Shown here: positions 1-6,813 of the stretch, in pieces
Layout: each line of letters opens with the position of its first letter
Position numbering within the stretch: the first letter of the stretch is position 1
NCBI GenBank assembly: GCA_023386255.1
Contig: JAEWKB010000127.1
Location: forward strand, 1-14,978
Direction of reading: 5' to 3'
DNA from: Bacteroidota bacterium
GTDB lineage: Bacteria > Bacteroidota > Bacteroidia > Flavobacteriales > Flavobacteriaceae
DNA: 14,978 nt
The notes under the pieces: model-generated
What the model was told of the DNA's origin: nothing
The model's input: only the letters and a program-made list of their open reading frames with translations
Databases searched by the model: none
Program-made: the position numbers and the translations under genes

Positions 1-317
<317 letters not shown>

Positions 318-357
318 TTATGATTTATATGGGCGGAATAAAAGGGGGTTAATTTTT

Positions 358-450
358 GGGAGCAGCAATCGCCTGGGCTTATTGCTACACCATGTCCTGC
401 TGTGCGCTGTATCTGCTGTTCCGCAGGCTACACAGCAGGATGCCGCTCCC
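358..450. repeat. Structured intergenic palindromic element (REP-like)
   Basis: This gene-free stretch folds into nested stems. The outer arms are GGGAGCAGCA (358-367) and TGCCGCTCCC (441-450), which pair with one mismatch. Inside them, AGCAAT (364-369) can pair with ATTGCT (381-386), overlapping the outer left arm, so the two are alternatives or compete. TCCTGCTGTG (395-404) pairs perfectly with CACAGCAGGA (431-440), and CTGC (413-416) with GCAG (423-426) at the tip. The stretch is GC-rich against very AT-rich flanks. Its style matches repeated intergenic elements I recall from Flavobacterium genomes, but copy number cannot be tested here. It lies between the 3' end of the 504-1289 gene and the lpdA promoter and could also act as a transcription barrier. 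Confidence 0.6.
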
Positions 451-503
451 GTCAGGGCTGTGAGTTTTAAAGCGTGAAAAAGATTTAAGGGATATTGAAA
501 TTA

Positions 504-1289
504 TTAAATGAAATCTTTTAAAATATTTTTTAATTTTCCTAATGATTCTTCAATTTCAGATAATCCTTCAGATTCATTTAAGCGGCGAATGTAATAATCA
601 ATTGGTTCTTTATAGCCTGAAATTTTGACATCATCTATAAATCTAACTAAATCTTCATTATTTAATATCTCCAATTGACTATTTAAAAGATTAAGTGAAG
701 ATTTCACTCTATAGTATACTTTTGCATCTTCCCAGGTTAAGGAGGCGTATAAGAATATTCTTGCAGCATATAAGGGTTTATTTTCATTCATAGCAGTTAT
801 TCCTGTTTGGAAATAATAATGACCTTCAGCAGTATGTATCGCATTCATAGAAGATTCTTCTATTTTATCCTCATGTTCTTTAAACTTTTTATTTATTTCC
901 TGAAGTCTACTATCTATACCATTATTAACATCCAAAAGATGCTTACTAAATTCATCTTTAAGTTCACTACTTAATTTTGTCTTCAATATTTTTAAATCTC
1001 TCGATTGTAATAAATTAATTAAGTAAGGCGCAAGCAATCCGATCAAGGTTCCAACTATTAGTAATTTTGTCCATGCAGAGTCGTAAAACTCATTAACCTT
1101 CGTGATAATTTCAAGTTTCTCTGAAGCTTTATATTTTAATTCATTATTTTCATTTACTTGCTTTAATGAATCTATTTGACGTTCAAGATCATTAACACGT
1201 GCTAAAATATATTTATTAGCTTCTAAATCTTGGTTTTGTGCATACGCAAGAAATGGTAATAAGCACATTAATAAAATTAATTTATTCAT
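504..1289 (-). CDS. Unrecognised membrane-anchored coiled-coil protein (261 aa)
   Basis: I do not recognise a family. The N-terminus looks like a signal peptide (hydrophobic residues 4-14, possible cleavage after AYA at 15-17), although it may instead act as a first anchor. Residues about 22-66 are charged and heptad-like, consistent with a periplasmic coiled coil. Residues about 74-94 form one strong transmembrane helix, and residues 98-146 are a second long amphipathic, probably coiled-coil, helix. Residues about 150-205 (HYYFQTGITAMNENKPLYAA) resemble a helical, TPR-like pair, which would face the cytoplasm. It is the second gene of a minus-strand pair, with only 12 bases after the stop of the 1302-2192 gene, so the two are almost certainly co-transcribed. 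Composition is much more AT-rich than lpdA or the PLP enzyme nearby, suggesting acquired or fast-evolving DNA. No catalytic motif was seen. Confidence 0.8.
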   Translation of the reverse strand: MNKLILLMCLLPFLAYAQNQDLEANKYILARVNDLERQIDSLKQVNENNELKYKASEKLEIITKVNEFYDSAWTKLLIVGTLIGLLAPYLINLLQSRDLKILKTKLSSELKDEFSKHLLDVNNGIDSRLQEINKKFKEHEDKIEESSMNAIHTAEGHYYFQTGITAMNENKPLYAARIFLYASLTWEDAKVYYRVKSSLNLLNSQLEILNNEDLVRFIDDVKISGYKEPIDYYIRRLNESEGLSEIEESLGKLKNILKDFI

Positions 1290-1301
1290 ATCACAGGGGA
1301 A

Positions 1302-2192
1302 TTATACTTCTTTTAAAGTTTTTCTTGTATTGTTTTTTTCACTGGCATATTTTAACAAAGCTCTACCAAAGTTTGTAAGTATAACATTACTTGAGCTTAT
1401 TGTTGATGATGGAGCTTGATTAATAACAGCCTCGATAAGATTTAAATCTTCAAAATATCTGAAGGAATCATATCTAATATTATTTGAAGTCACACGCGGA
1501 GATTTAATTAGAGTAACTATTTCAATAAATTCAGTATAACGTTCTTCATTATCCAACTTCATTAAAATATCATTTAATAAATCTACCGTATATTCATTTC
1601 CGCCTACTTTATAAATTTCCTTCTGTTCGTTGTCGAAGTTATTTTCATCTTTTTCCGAAGTCAAATAGATGTCTTTTGGTTGACTATACTCAACTTGCAA
1701 TTCTGCAATTCTAGATGTAAGTGTAGAAACATATTCATCTTTGTTCCTAATACTCTGCTCTTGTCTTTCAATAGTTAGCCTTAATTTTTCAATAGTGTCA
1801 TCTTTCTCACGACTTAAAATAAGTAATTGATCAAATCTCTCTTTAGTAACTAAGTTTTTATCCTCTGAATATTTATATACTATTGGCAATAACTTAAATT
1901 CGTAAAGATTTGTAATATATCTTGTAAGTGCTAGAATTATAAAACTTGATATAAATAAAACTCCTGAAATCCAAAGATTGGTCCAAATTTCATGAGCTAA
2001 ATCTTTAGCTTCAAAATATCTTTGTATGAACTCTGTTTTCTCTTTCCATCCAAAATTATCATCGAAAGTGAATAAGGAGTATATAAGAAGCCAATTCCTA
2101 ACTAACCATACAAATATCAACGTTCCTAAAAATGGGTTAACAAGTTTACTTTTAATGTAGTCGTGCGTTGATGAAAAAATTTCTCCAAACAT
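1302..2192 (-). CDS. Unrecognised two-TM, coiled-coil protein with winged-helix-like C-terminus (296 aa)
   Basis: No named family is recognised. Residues 1-20 are amphipathic and basic (DYIKSKLVNPF). Two transmembrane helices follow at about 22-42 and 73-95, separated by a roughly 30-residue loop likely in the periplasm. Residues about 112-168 are a heptad-rich coiled coil (EKLRLTIERQEQ). After a linker rich in D/E/N (176-192) comes a soluble C-terminal domain whose end (about 245-285, with LTNFGRALLKYA at 272-283) resembles the last strand and helix of a winged-helix fold. The NPFLG...W...NW pattern in the first helix resembles a widespread group of uncharacterised bacterial membrane proteins known to me only as hypothetical. 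It is the first gene of a two-gene unit. Base composition is AT-rich. Function is unknown; membrane sensing or a defence-type role is possible only by analogy of architecture. Confidence 0.8.
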   Translation of the reverse strand: MFGEIFSSTHDYIKSKLVNPFLGTLIFVWLVRNWLLIYSLFTFDDNFGWKEKTEFIQRYFEAKDLAHEIWTNLWISGVLFISSFIILALTRYITNLYEFKLLPIVYKYSEDKNLVTKERFDQLLILSREKDDTIEKLRLTIERQEQSIRNKDEYVSTLTSRIAELQVEYSQPKDIYLTSEKDENNFDNEQKEIYKVGGNEYTVDLLNDILMKLDNEERYTEFIEIVTLIKSPRVTSNNIRYDSFRYFEDLNLIEAVINQAPSSTISSSNVILTNFGRALLKYASEKNNTRKTLKEV

Positions 2193-2296
2193 CTCTTATC
2201 AAGTCATTAATAATACTTAGTAAATATATTTTTTTAAATTTTAACAAACAACACGTAGAATTACCTATTTTTTATAACACAACCAATTTCCCACTG

Positions 2297-2304
2297 CAAA
2301 GGTA
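2297..2304 (-). promoter_or_regulatory. Putative -7 promoter box for the 1302-2192/504-1289 cassette
   Basis: The minus strand reads TACCTTTG, a perfect TAnnTTTG and one of the commonest forms of this box in Bacteroidota. Transcription would begin near 2290 and give a leader of about 100 bases before the start codon at 2192. No clear -33 TTG was found at the usual distance. Confidence 0.5.
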
Positions 2305-2321
2305 CAACCCATTTTACGGCA

Positions 2322-2347
2322 TTTGCTGAAGCGGCTTTTTCAGTAAA
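2322..2347. repeat. Imperfect inverted repeat upstream of cassette promoter
   Basis: TTTGCTGAA (2322-2330) and TTCAGTAAA (2339-2347) pair at eight of nine positions around an 8-base loop. A second pair, CGGCA (2317-2321) and TGCCG (2365-2369), lies outside it. The structure is just upstream of the -7 box at 2297-2304, where a regulator could bind, so it is not in the predicted transcript. Confidence 0.4.
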
Positions 2348-2612
2348 CGTTAAATGTACAAAAGTGCCGGAGAAATTGTAAGAAGAAAAGTAAATAATTC
2401 TTGTAATTTATTATATAACTCCTTCACATACAACAGTTTGAACATATAAAAAATCCTACAGAAAAACCATACAACTGCATCTTGCAGTAAATCAGCATGT
2501 TATAAAAACTGACTTACTGTCAGCAACGCATCCAAAAGCAGCTAAATCTGTAAGAATATTTTTAGGAATAGTAGCATATTTTAACCCTTTCCTCAGCACA
2601 ACCTGACACAAT

Positions 2613-2630
2613 AAAAATACAATGATTGTA
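2613..2630 (-). terminator. Weak possible terminator of the Lrp/AsnC gene
   Basis: Read on the minus strand, a TACAA/TTGTA stem (2626-2630 with 2618-2622, three-base loop) is followed by five T residues (2617-2613), starting 10 bases after the regulator's stop codon. The stem is only five A/T-rich pairs, so this is tentative. Confidence 0.3.
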
Positions 2631-2639
2631 AATTTTATC

Positions 2640-3098
2640 TTACACAACAATTACGTTGGTATTCTTTACCTCACCTATCATAAATGTGCTGTGCGTGCTG
2701 CCTATGTGCTGCAGCGTGGTAAGCTTCGTCACCATGAACTCGCGGTAGGCCTCCATATCGGCTACGTATATCTTCAGGATATAGTCGTAATCGCCGCTAA
2801 CATGATAGCACTCAAGCACTTCGGCAAGTTGTGTTACCTGCTGCTCAAACTTGGTCAGGTACTCTTTGGCGTGCTGAATCAGCTTCAGGTGGCAAAAAAC
2901 CACAAAGCCTTTGTTCACTTTTTTACGGTCAACCAGAGCCACATATTTGTCGATGATCCCTTCCCGTTCCAGTTTCTTAACCCGCTCATATACAGCGGTT
3001 ACCGAGAGGTTTAGCTTTACAGATAGTTCCTTTGTGGTCCGCCGGCTGTCTTCCTGTAGCAGCATCAGCAGCTTTTTGTCGGTTGCATCTAAATTCAT
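2640..3098 (-). CDS. Lrp/AsnC family transcriptional regulator
   Basis: A 152-residue protein, the normal length for this feast/famine regulator family. Residues about 4-62 form the AsnC-type winged helix-turn-helix: LDATDKKLLMLLQEDSRRTT opens it, and the recognition-helix region reads LSVTAVYERVKKLEREGII. Residues about 68-142 form the RAM (ligand-binding/oligomerisation) domain, including the conserved GDYDYILKIYV strand at about 102-112. Such proteins are cytoplasmic dimers or octamers that bind amino acids and control amino-acid metabolism, often including the adjacent gene. Here the gene is divergent from the PLP-dependent enzyme at 3256, with 157 bases between start codons. A perfect palindrome in that gap (3214-3237) is the obvious operator candidate. 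The ligand cannot be read from the sequence; methionine, cysteine or a branched-chain amino acid would fit the neighbour. Confidence 0.93.
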   Translation of the reverse strand: MNLDATDKKLLMLLQEDSRRTTKELSVKLNLSVTAVYERVKKLEREGIIDKYVALVDRKKVNKGFVVFCHLKLIQHAKEYLTKFEQQVTQLAEVLECYHVSGDYDYILKIYVADMEAYREFMVTKLTTLQHIGSTHSTFMIGEVKNTNVIVV

Positions 3099-3163
3099 CC
3101 TGATAATTTTTCTGCTAAAGCCGGTTTAGGGGCTTCAGCGCAAATTAAAATTCTACGTAATCA

Positions 3164-3171
3164 CAAAAATA
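3164..3171 (-). promoter_or_regulatory. Putative -7 promoter box for the Lrp/AsnC gene
   Basis: The minus strand reads TATTTTTG, an exact TAnnTTTG match, 65 bases upstream of the regulator's ATG. No clear -33 TTG is present at the usual spacing. The leader would contain the 3114-3139 hairpin (GCTAAAGCC with GGCTTCAGC). Confidence 0.45.
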
Positions 3172-3202
3172 TAGATTTATATCCTGACACAGCTACTTTA
3201 AC

Positions 3203-3233
3203 TTGACAAAAAGTTTACAAACACTTCTATTTG
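3203..3233 (+). promoter_or_regulatory. Putative promoter of the PLP-dependent enzyme gene
   Basis: A TTG at 3203-3205 and TCTATTTG at 3226-3233 are separated by 20 bases, fitting the Bacteroidota -33 TTG / -7 TAnnTTTG promoter with one mismatch in the -7 box. The start codon follows 22 bases after the box. The -7 box lies partly inside the right arm of the palindrome at 3214-3237. Confidence 0.6.
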
Positions 3234-3237
3234 TAAA
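3214..3237. promoter_or_regulatory. Perfect palindrome, probable operator of the divergent Lrp/AsnC regulator
   Basis: TTTACAAA (3214-3221) and TTTGTAAA (3230-3237) are exact reverse complements with an 8-base spacer. The right arm overlaps the -7 box of the downstream enzyme gene, so occupancy would be expected to affect RNA polymerase directly. Symmetric A/T-rich sites in a divergent intergenic region are typical of Lrp/AsnC operators. That this particular regulator binds it is inferred from adjacency. Confidence 0.6.
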
Positions 3238-3255
3238 TCTAATGCAATAATTATC

Positions 3256-4482
3256 ATGAAAGACTTCAACCCTGCAGACAACATCCAGGACCTGCAATAT
3301 TTCGGCGAATTTGGAGGTGTAAACCCTTCAATATCAGACTCATCAACCTATACCTTCCTTTCGGCCAAGACCATGTTCGATACCTTTGAAGGTAACGCCG
3401 AAGGCTGCTACCTTTATTCGCGCCATTCATCGCCCAGCAACCTGTACTTAGGCCAGGCCCTCGCTGCGATGGAAGGGACTGAAACTGCGAATGTTGCGGC
3501 GTCGGGCATGGGCGCAATTGCCCCTGTATTGCTGCAGCTTTGCGCGCAGGGCGACCATATAGTATCAAGCCGCACCATTTACGGCGGGACGTATGCTTTT
3601 ATGAAGAATTTCCTCCCGAAACTGGGCATAAAAACCACGTTTGTTGATATTACCAAACTTGATGTTGTTGAGGCAGCTATAACACCTGATACCAAAGTAT
3701 TGTACTGCGAAACTGTGAGTAACCCATTACTTGAAGTAGCTGATATTGAAAGCCTTGCGAAGATTGCAAAGAAGCACAACCTGAAGCTTGTGGTTGATAA
3801 TACGTTCTCTCCGCTTTCGGTTGCCCCGGCAAAATTGGGTGCAGACGTAGTGATACACAGCCTTACCAAATTCATAAACGGATCGAGCGACACTGTAGGC
3901 GGCGTAACCTGTGGCACTCAGGAGTTTATAGACTCGCTGCGTAATGTAAACGATGGCGCGAGCATGCTACTTGGCCCAACCATGGACAGCCTGCGTGCAG
4001 CCAGCATACTGAAGAACCTGCGCACGCTGCACATCCGTATGAAACAGCACAGCCACAACGCTTTATACCTTGCCCAACGCTTTGAAAATGACGGACTTAA
4101 AACCGTATACCCGGGCCTTGCCAGCCACCCGAGCCACGAGCTGTACAAGAGCATGATTAACCCTGAATACGGCTTCGGCGGCATGATGACCCTTGACGTA
4201 GGATCACTAGACAAAGCCAACGACCTGATGGAGCTGATGCAGGAGCGCAACCTGGGCTATCTTGCTGTGAGCCTTGGGTTCTACAAGACGCTGTTCAGTG
4301 CTCCGGGAACGTCAACATCAAGCGAAATCCCGCTGGAAGAGCAGAAAGAAATGGGCTTGAGCGACGGGTTGATACGTTTCTCTATAGGCCTTGATAATGA
4401 TATTGAAAGGACGTACAAAATGATGCGCAGGTGCATGGAAGAGCTGGGTATTTTAGCTCCCGTAGCTGCTGAAACAGTATAA
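3256..4482 (+). CDS. PLP-dependent trans-sulfuration family enzyme (cystathionine/methionine gamma-lyase-like)
   Basis: A 408-residue member of the Cys/Met metabolism PLP-enzyme family, cytoplasmic and normally tetrameric. Visible features are the partner-subunit phosphate-binding Tyr54 and Arg56 (YLYSRHSSPSN), the SGMGAI loop at 83-88, Tyr109 stacked on the cofactor (TIYGGTYAF), Asp181 contacting the pyridine nitrogen (VVDNTF), the Schiff-base Lys205 (HSLTKFINGSSD), and a substrate-carboxylate arginine near 374 (LIRFSIGLD). The family includes cystathionine gamma-lyase, cystathionine gamma-synthase, O-acetylhomoserine sulfhydrylase and methionine gamma-lyase. The residue after Tyr-Gly is Gly111, where Pseudomonas methionine gamma-lyase has its special Cys116, so strict methionine gamma-lyase activity is not assured. 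Placement opposite an Lrp-type regulator favours a catabolic gamma-lyase acting on methionine, cystathionine or homocysteine. Family is certain; exact substrate is not. It is a single-gene unit ending in a terminator. Confidence 0.9.
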   Translation: MKDFNPADNIQDLQYFGEFGGVNPSISDSSTYTFLSAKTMFDTFEGNAEGCYLYSRHSSPSNLYLGQALAAMEGTETANVAASGMGAIAPVLLQLCAQGDHIVSSRTIYGGTYAFMKNFLPKLGIKTTFVDITKLDVVEAAITPDTKVLYCETVSNPLLEVADIESLAKIAKKHNLKLVVDNTFSPLSVAPAKLGADVVIHSLTKFINGSSDTVGGVTCGTQEFIDSLRNVNDGASMLLGPTMDSLRAASILKNLRTLHIRMKQHSHNALYLAQRFENDGLKTVYPGLASHPSHELYKSMINPEYGFGGMMTLDVGSLDKANDLMELMQERNLGYLAVSLGFYKTLFSAPGTSTSSEIPLEEQKEMGLSDGLIRFSIGLDNDIERTYKMMRRCMEELGILAPVAAETV

Positions 4483-4486
4483 AATT

Positions 4487-4510
4487 AAATCCGCTCCGGC
4501 GGATTTTTTT
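4487..4510 (+). terminator. Rho-independent terminator after the PLP-dependent enzyme
   Basis: AAATCCGC (4487-4494) pairs perfectly with GCGGATTT (4499-4506) around a TCCG loop, and a run of seven T residues (4504-4510) follows. It starts five bases after the stop codon. Confidence 0.9.
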
Positions 4511-4608
4511 GTAACTAAAAGCCCAATCCGTTTACTAATTAACAAGCTATAATTTCGGCGGTTGGCCTGTATTGGCTAAATTCGCCCGAACAAACACAAA
4601 TTATTCAC

Positions 4609-6783
4609 ATGAAAAGATTTCTACTGCTGTTCCTCCTGGCAGGAATAGCCGCAAACGCGCAAAAGAACCTTACTATAGCCCAGGCTACATCGGCTCAGTA
4701 CCGCGAGTTTGCTCCAAAAACACTTGTTGACCCTAAGTGGCGCAAGGACTCACACACAATTACTTACCTAAGCGATGACTACTCAAAACTGATGCAGCGC
4801 AGTGAGGAAAACAACTGGGCTGAAACCGTTTTGCTCACCAAAGAAGACATTGCCGCAGCCATGAAGGCAAAGCTTCCGCAGGATGAATTAACCCTGAGGA
4901 TGTTCCCTTACGGCTACGAGTGGACTGATAAAAACACCCTGAAGCTTGAAGTAGCAGGCACTAAGGCCAATCACATTGTATTTTTTGATGTTCCTGCCAA
5001 ACAGGTTAAGAACAGTATAGTGCTTCCGCAAGATGCCGGCCAGCATGCTGTGTCGCCCAACGGAAAAGAAGCAGCCTGGCTGAAGGATAATAACATAATG
5101 ATTGCTTCGGGAATTATAACAAAAACGGTTACGAACGACACTGATAAAGGCATAGTGAACGGGTCGGATTACGTTCACCGCCAGGAGTTTGGCATCAACA
5201 AAGGCATGTGGTGGAGCCCTGCCGGCGACAAGCTGCTGTACTACCGCAAGGATGAAACAATGGTTTCAGATTATCCTGTGGTACAGTGGGGCGAGCGTGT
5301 AGCTCAGAACAAAGCCATTAAATATCCCATGGCCGGCATGAAGAGCGAAGAGGTTACGCTTGTAGTTTACAACGTTGCCACAGGCGCTAAAACCACACTA
5401 AAAACAGGTGAGCCGGTAGAGCAATACCTTACTAGTGTTACCTGGTCGCCGGACGGGAAAAGCATATTTGTAGGCGTACTGAACCGCGGGCAGAACCACC
5501 TGAAAATGAACCGGTACGATGCGGCTACAGGTAACCTGATAAAGACCTTGTTTGAAGAAAGAGCTTCTACGTATGTAGAGCCGCTGCACGACCTGACCTT
5601 CATTCCCGGCAATAACAGCCAGTTTTTGTACCGCAGCGAGAAAGACGGCTTCGAGCAGCTGTACCTTTACAATATTGACGGCAAACTGGTAAGGAAACTG
5701 GGGTACCTTGATGTTGTAGTTACTGATTTCCTTGGTTTTGATGCTGATGCTAAAAACGCCTTTTACATAGGCACTGCCGATAAAGGCTTGCAAAGGCAGC
5801 TGTACAGGGTTGAGCTTAAATCGGGTAAGACCACCCTATTAACAACAGGCAATGGCACACATAGTGCCTTGGTAAGCAGTGACGGTACTTTGTTTTACGA
5901 CAGCTTCAGCAGCATTACCAGGCCGAATGATGTTTATATAAAAAACATAAAGACTAAAAAGATCACCGAGATACTAAAGGCTGAAAACCCATATACAGGC
6001 AAAACTGTATTGCCGAAGATGGAACTGGTAACCATTACTGCCGCCGATGGCAAGACACTGCTTAACGGAAGGATCATTTATCCGGCTGATTTTGATGCGA
6101 AGAAGAAATACCCTGTGATGGTTTACGTGTACGGAGGCCCTCACGCACAGTTGGTTAACAATGAATGGCTGGGCGGAGCGAGCCTGTTCGACTATTATAT
6201 GGCGCAGAATGGGTATGTGGTCTTCACGCTTGATAACCGTGGCAGCGATGCACGCGGCCGTGACTTTGAGCATGTAATTCACCGTCAGTTAGGTGTAAAT
6301 GAGATGGCCGACCAGATGAAAGGCGTGGATTATCTGAAGAAACAGCCTTTTGTTGATGCCAACAAGATAGGCGTATATGGCTGGAGCTTTGGCGGTTTCA
6401 TGGCTACATCGCTTATGGTTAACTACCCTGAAACGTTTAAAGTTGGCGTTGCGGGCGGGCCTGTTATCGACTGGAAATACTATGAAATTATGTATGGCGA
6501 GCGCTATATGGACACCCCGCAGGAAAACCCTGAGGGTTACACTAAAACTGCACTACCTGCACAGGCTAATAAGCTACAGGGCAGGCTATTGATGATACAC
6601 GGCGCGCAAGACCCTGTAGTGGTGCAGCAGCACAGTATGGACTTTATACAGGCGTGCATTGCGGCAGGCAAGCAGGTAGATTACTTCCTTTACCCTACCC
6701 ACGAACACAACGTGCGCGGCAAAGACAGGATACACCTGAACCAGAAAATAGCAGATTATTTTGACACGTATCTGAAGAAATAG
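4609..6783 (+). CDS. ptpA: S9 family prolyl tripeptidyl peptidase, secreted
   Basis: A 724-residue serine peptidase expected to release X-Y-Pro tripeptides from peptide N-termini in the periplasm. Residues 1-17 form a signal peptide (MKRFLLLFLLAGIAANA, followed by Q). The DPP IV-type beta-propeller spans roughly 60-470 and the alpha/beta-hydrolase domain roughly 480-724. Catalytic residues are Ser593 (GWSFGGF), Asp668 (GAQDPVV) and His700 (THEHNV). As I recall, the Porphyromonas gingivalis PtpA triad is Ser603/Asp678/His710, so all three are offset by exactly 10. Glu193 (HRQEFG) and Glu626 (YEIMYGERY) match the two glutamates that hold the substrate amino group in that enzyme. DPP IV instead has a Glu-Glu pair, here Gln192-Glu193, which argues against plain dipeptidyl peptidase IV. 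YVYGGPHAQLV and TPQENPEGY are further shared stretches. It stands alone between two terminators. Likely role: peptide catabolism. Confidence 0.88.
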   Translation: MKRFLLLFLLAGIAANAQKNLTIAQATSAQYREFAPKTLVDPKWRKDSHTITYLSDDYSKLMQRSEENNWAETVLLTKEDIAAAMKAKLPQDELTLRMFPYGYEWTDKNTLKLEVAGTKANHIVFFDVPAKQVKNSIVLPQDAGQHAVSPNGKEAAWLKDNNIMIASGIITKTVTNDTDKGIVNGSDYVHRQEFGINKGMWWSPAGDKLLYYRKDETMVSDYPVVQWGERVAQNKAIKYPMAGMKSEEVTLVVYNVATGAKTTLKTGEPVEQYLTSVTWSPDGKSIFVGVLNRGQNHLKMNRYDAATGNLIKTLFEERASTYVEPLHDLTFIPGNNSQFLYRSEKDGFEQLYLYNIDGKLVRKLGYLDVVVTDFLGFDADAKNAFYIGTADKGLQRQLYRVELKSGKTTLLTTGNGTHSALVSSDGTLFYDSFSSITRPNDVYIKNIKTKKITEILKAENPYTGKTVLPKMELVTITAADGKTLLNGRIIYPADFDAKKKYPVMVYVYGGPHAQLVNNEWLGGASLFDYYMAQNGYVVFTLDNRGSDARGRDFEHVIHRQLGVNEMADQMKGVDYLKKQPFVDANKIGVYGWSFGGFMATSLMVNYPETFKVGVAGGPVIDWKYYEIMYGERYMDTPQENPEGYTKTALPAQANKLQGRLLMIHGAQDPVVVQQHSMDFIQACIAAGKQVDYFLYPTHEHNVRGKDRIHLNQKIADYFDTYLKK

Positions 6784-6784
6784 G

Positions 6785-6811
6785 AAACGGGAGCATTAAG
6801 CTCCCGTTTTT
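6785..6811 (+). terminator. Rho-independent terminator after the prolyl tripeptidyl peptidase
   Basis: AAACGGGAGC (6785-6794) pairs perfectly with GCTCCCGTTT (6800-6809) around a five-base loop ATTAA, followed by T residues to 6811. It begins two bases after the stop codon. Confidence 0.93.
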
Positions 6812-6813
6812 GT

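Larger units (their letters stand above)
2193..2639. other. 447-bp gene-free region upstream of the membrane cassette
   Basis: AT-rich and without a convincing gene. It holds a promoter box at 2297-2304, a hairpin at 2322-2347, a small perfect hairpin at 2474-2488 (ACTGCA, loop TCT, TGCAGT), another at the CTGAC/GTCAG pair near 2510-2523, and a weak terminator-like element near 2613-2630 behind the Lrp gene. The length is unusual compared with the short gaps elsewhere in this window. Confidence 0.6.

Noticed and set aside
330..500. CRISPR-like or tRNA-like structure in the GC-rich intergenic region
   Set aside because: The repeats are inverted, not direct and spaced, and no cloverleaf with a T-loop or anticodon arm could be drawn; it fits a REP-like palindrome better.
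2350..2445. A 31-codon minus-strand frame (ATG at 2445) upstream of the cassette promoter
   Set aside because: It is very short, AT-rich, without recognisable ribosome site or similarity, and it overlaps the inverted-repeat region; likely chance.
2622..3014. A 130-codon plus-strand frame opposite the Lrp/AsnC gene
   Set aside because: It is antisense to a well-supported gene with the full HTH and RAM motifs; the translation has no family features.
3579..4250. Two minus-strand frames inside the PLP-enzyme gene
   Set aside because: They are antisense to a gene with all cofactor-binding residues and have no plausible protein features.
4545..4590. Possible promoter boxes TAATTTCG and TAAATTCG before the peptidase gene
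   Set aside because: Each has a mismatch in the conserved TTTG and no -33 TTG at proper spacing, so neither was listed as a feature.
5398..5793. A 131-codon minus-strand frame inside the peptidase gene
   Set aside because: It is a shadow of the long S9 peptidase frame, whose catalytic residues are all intact.
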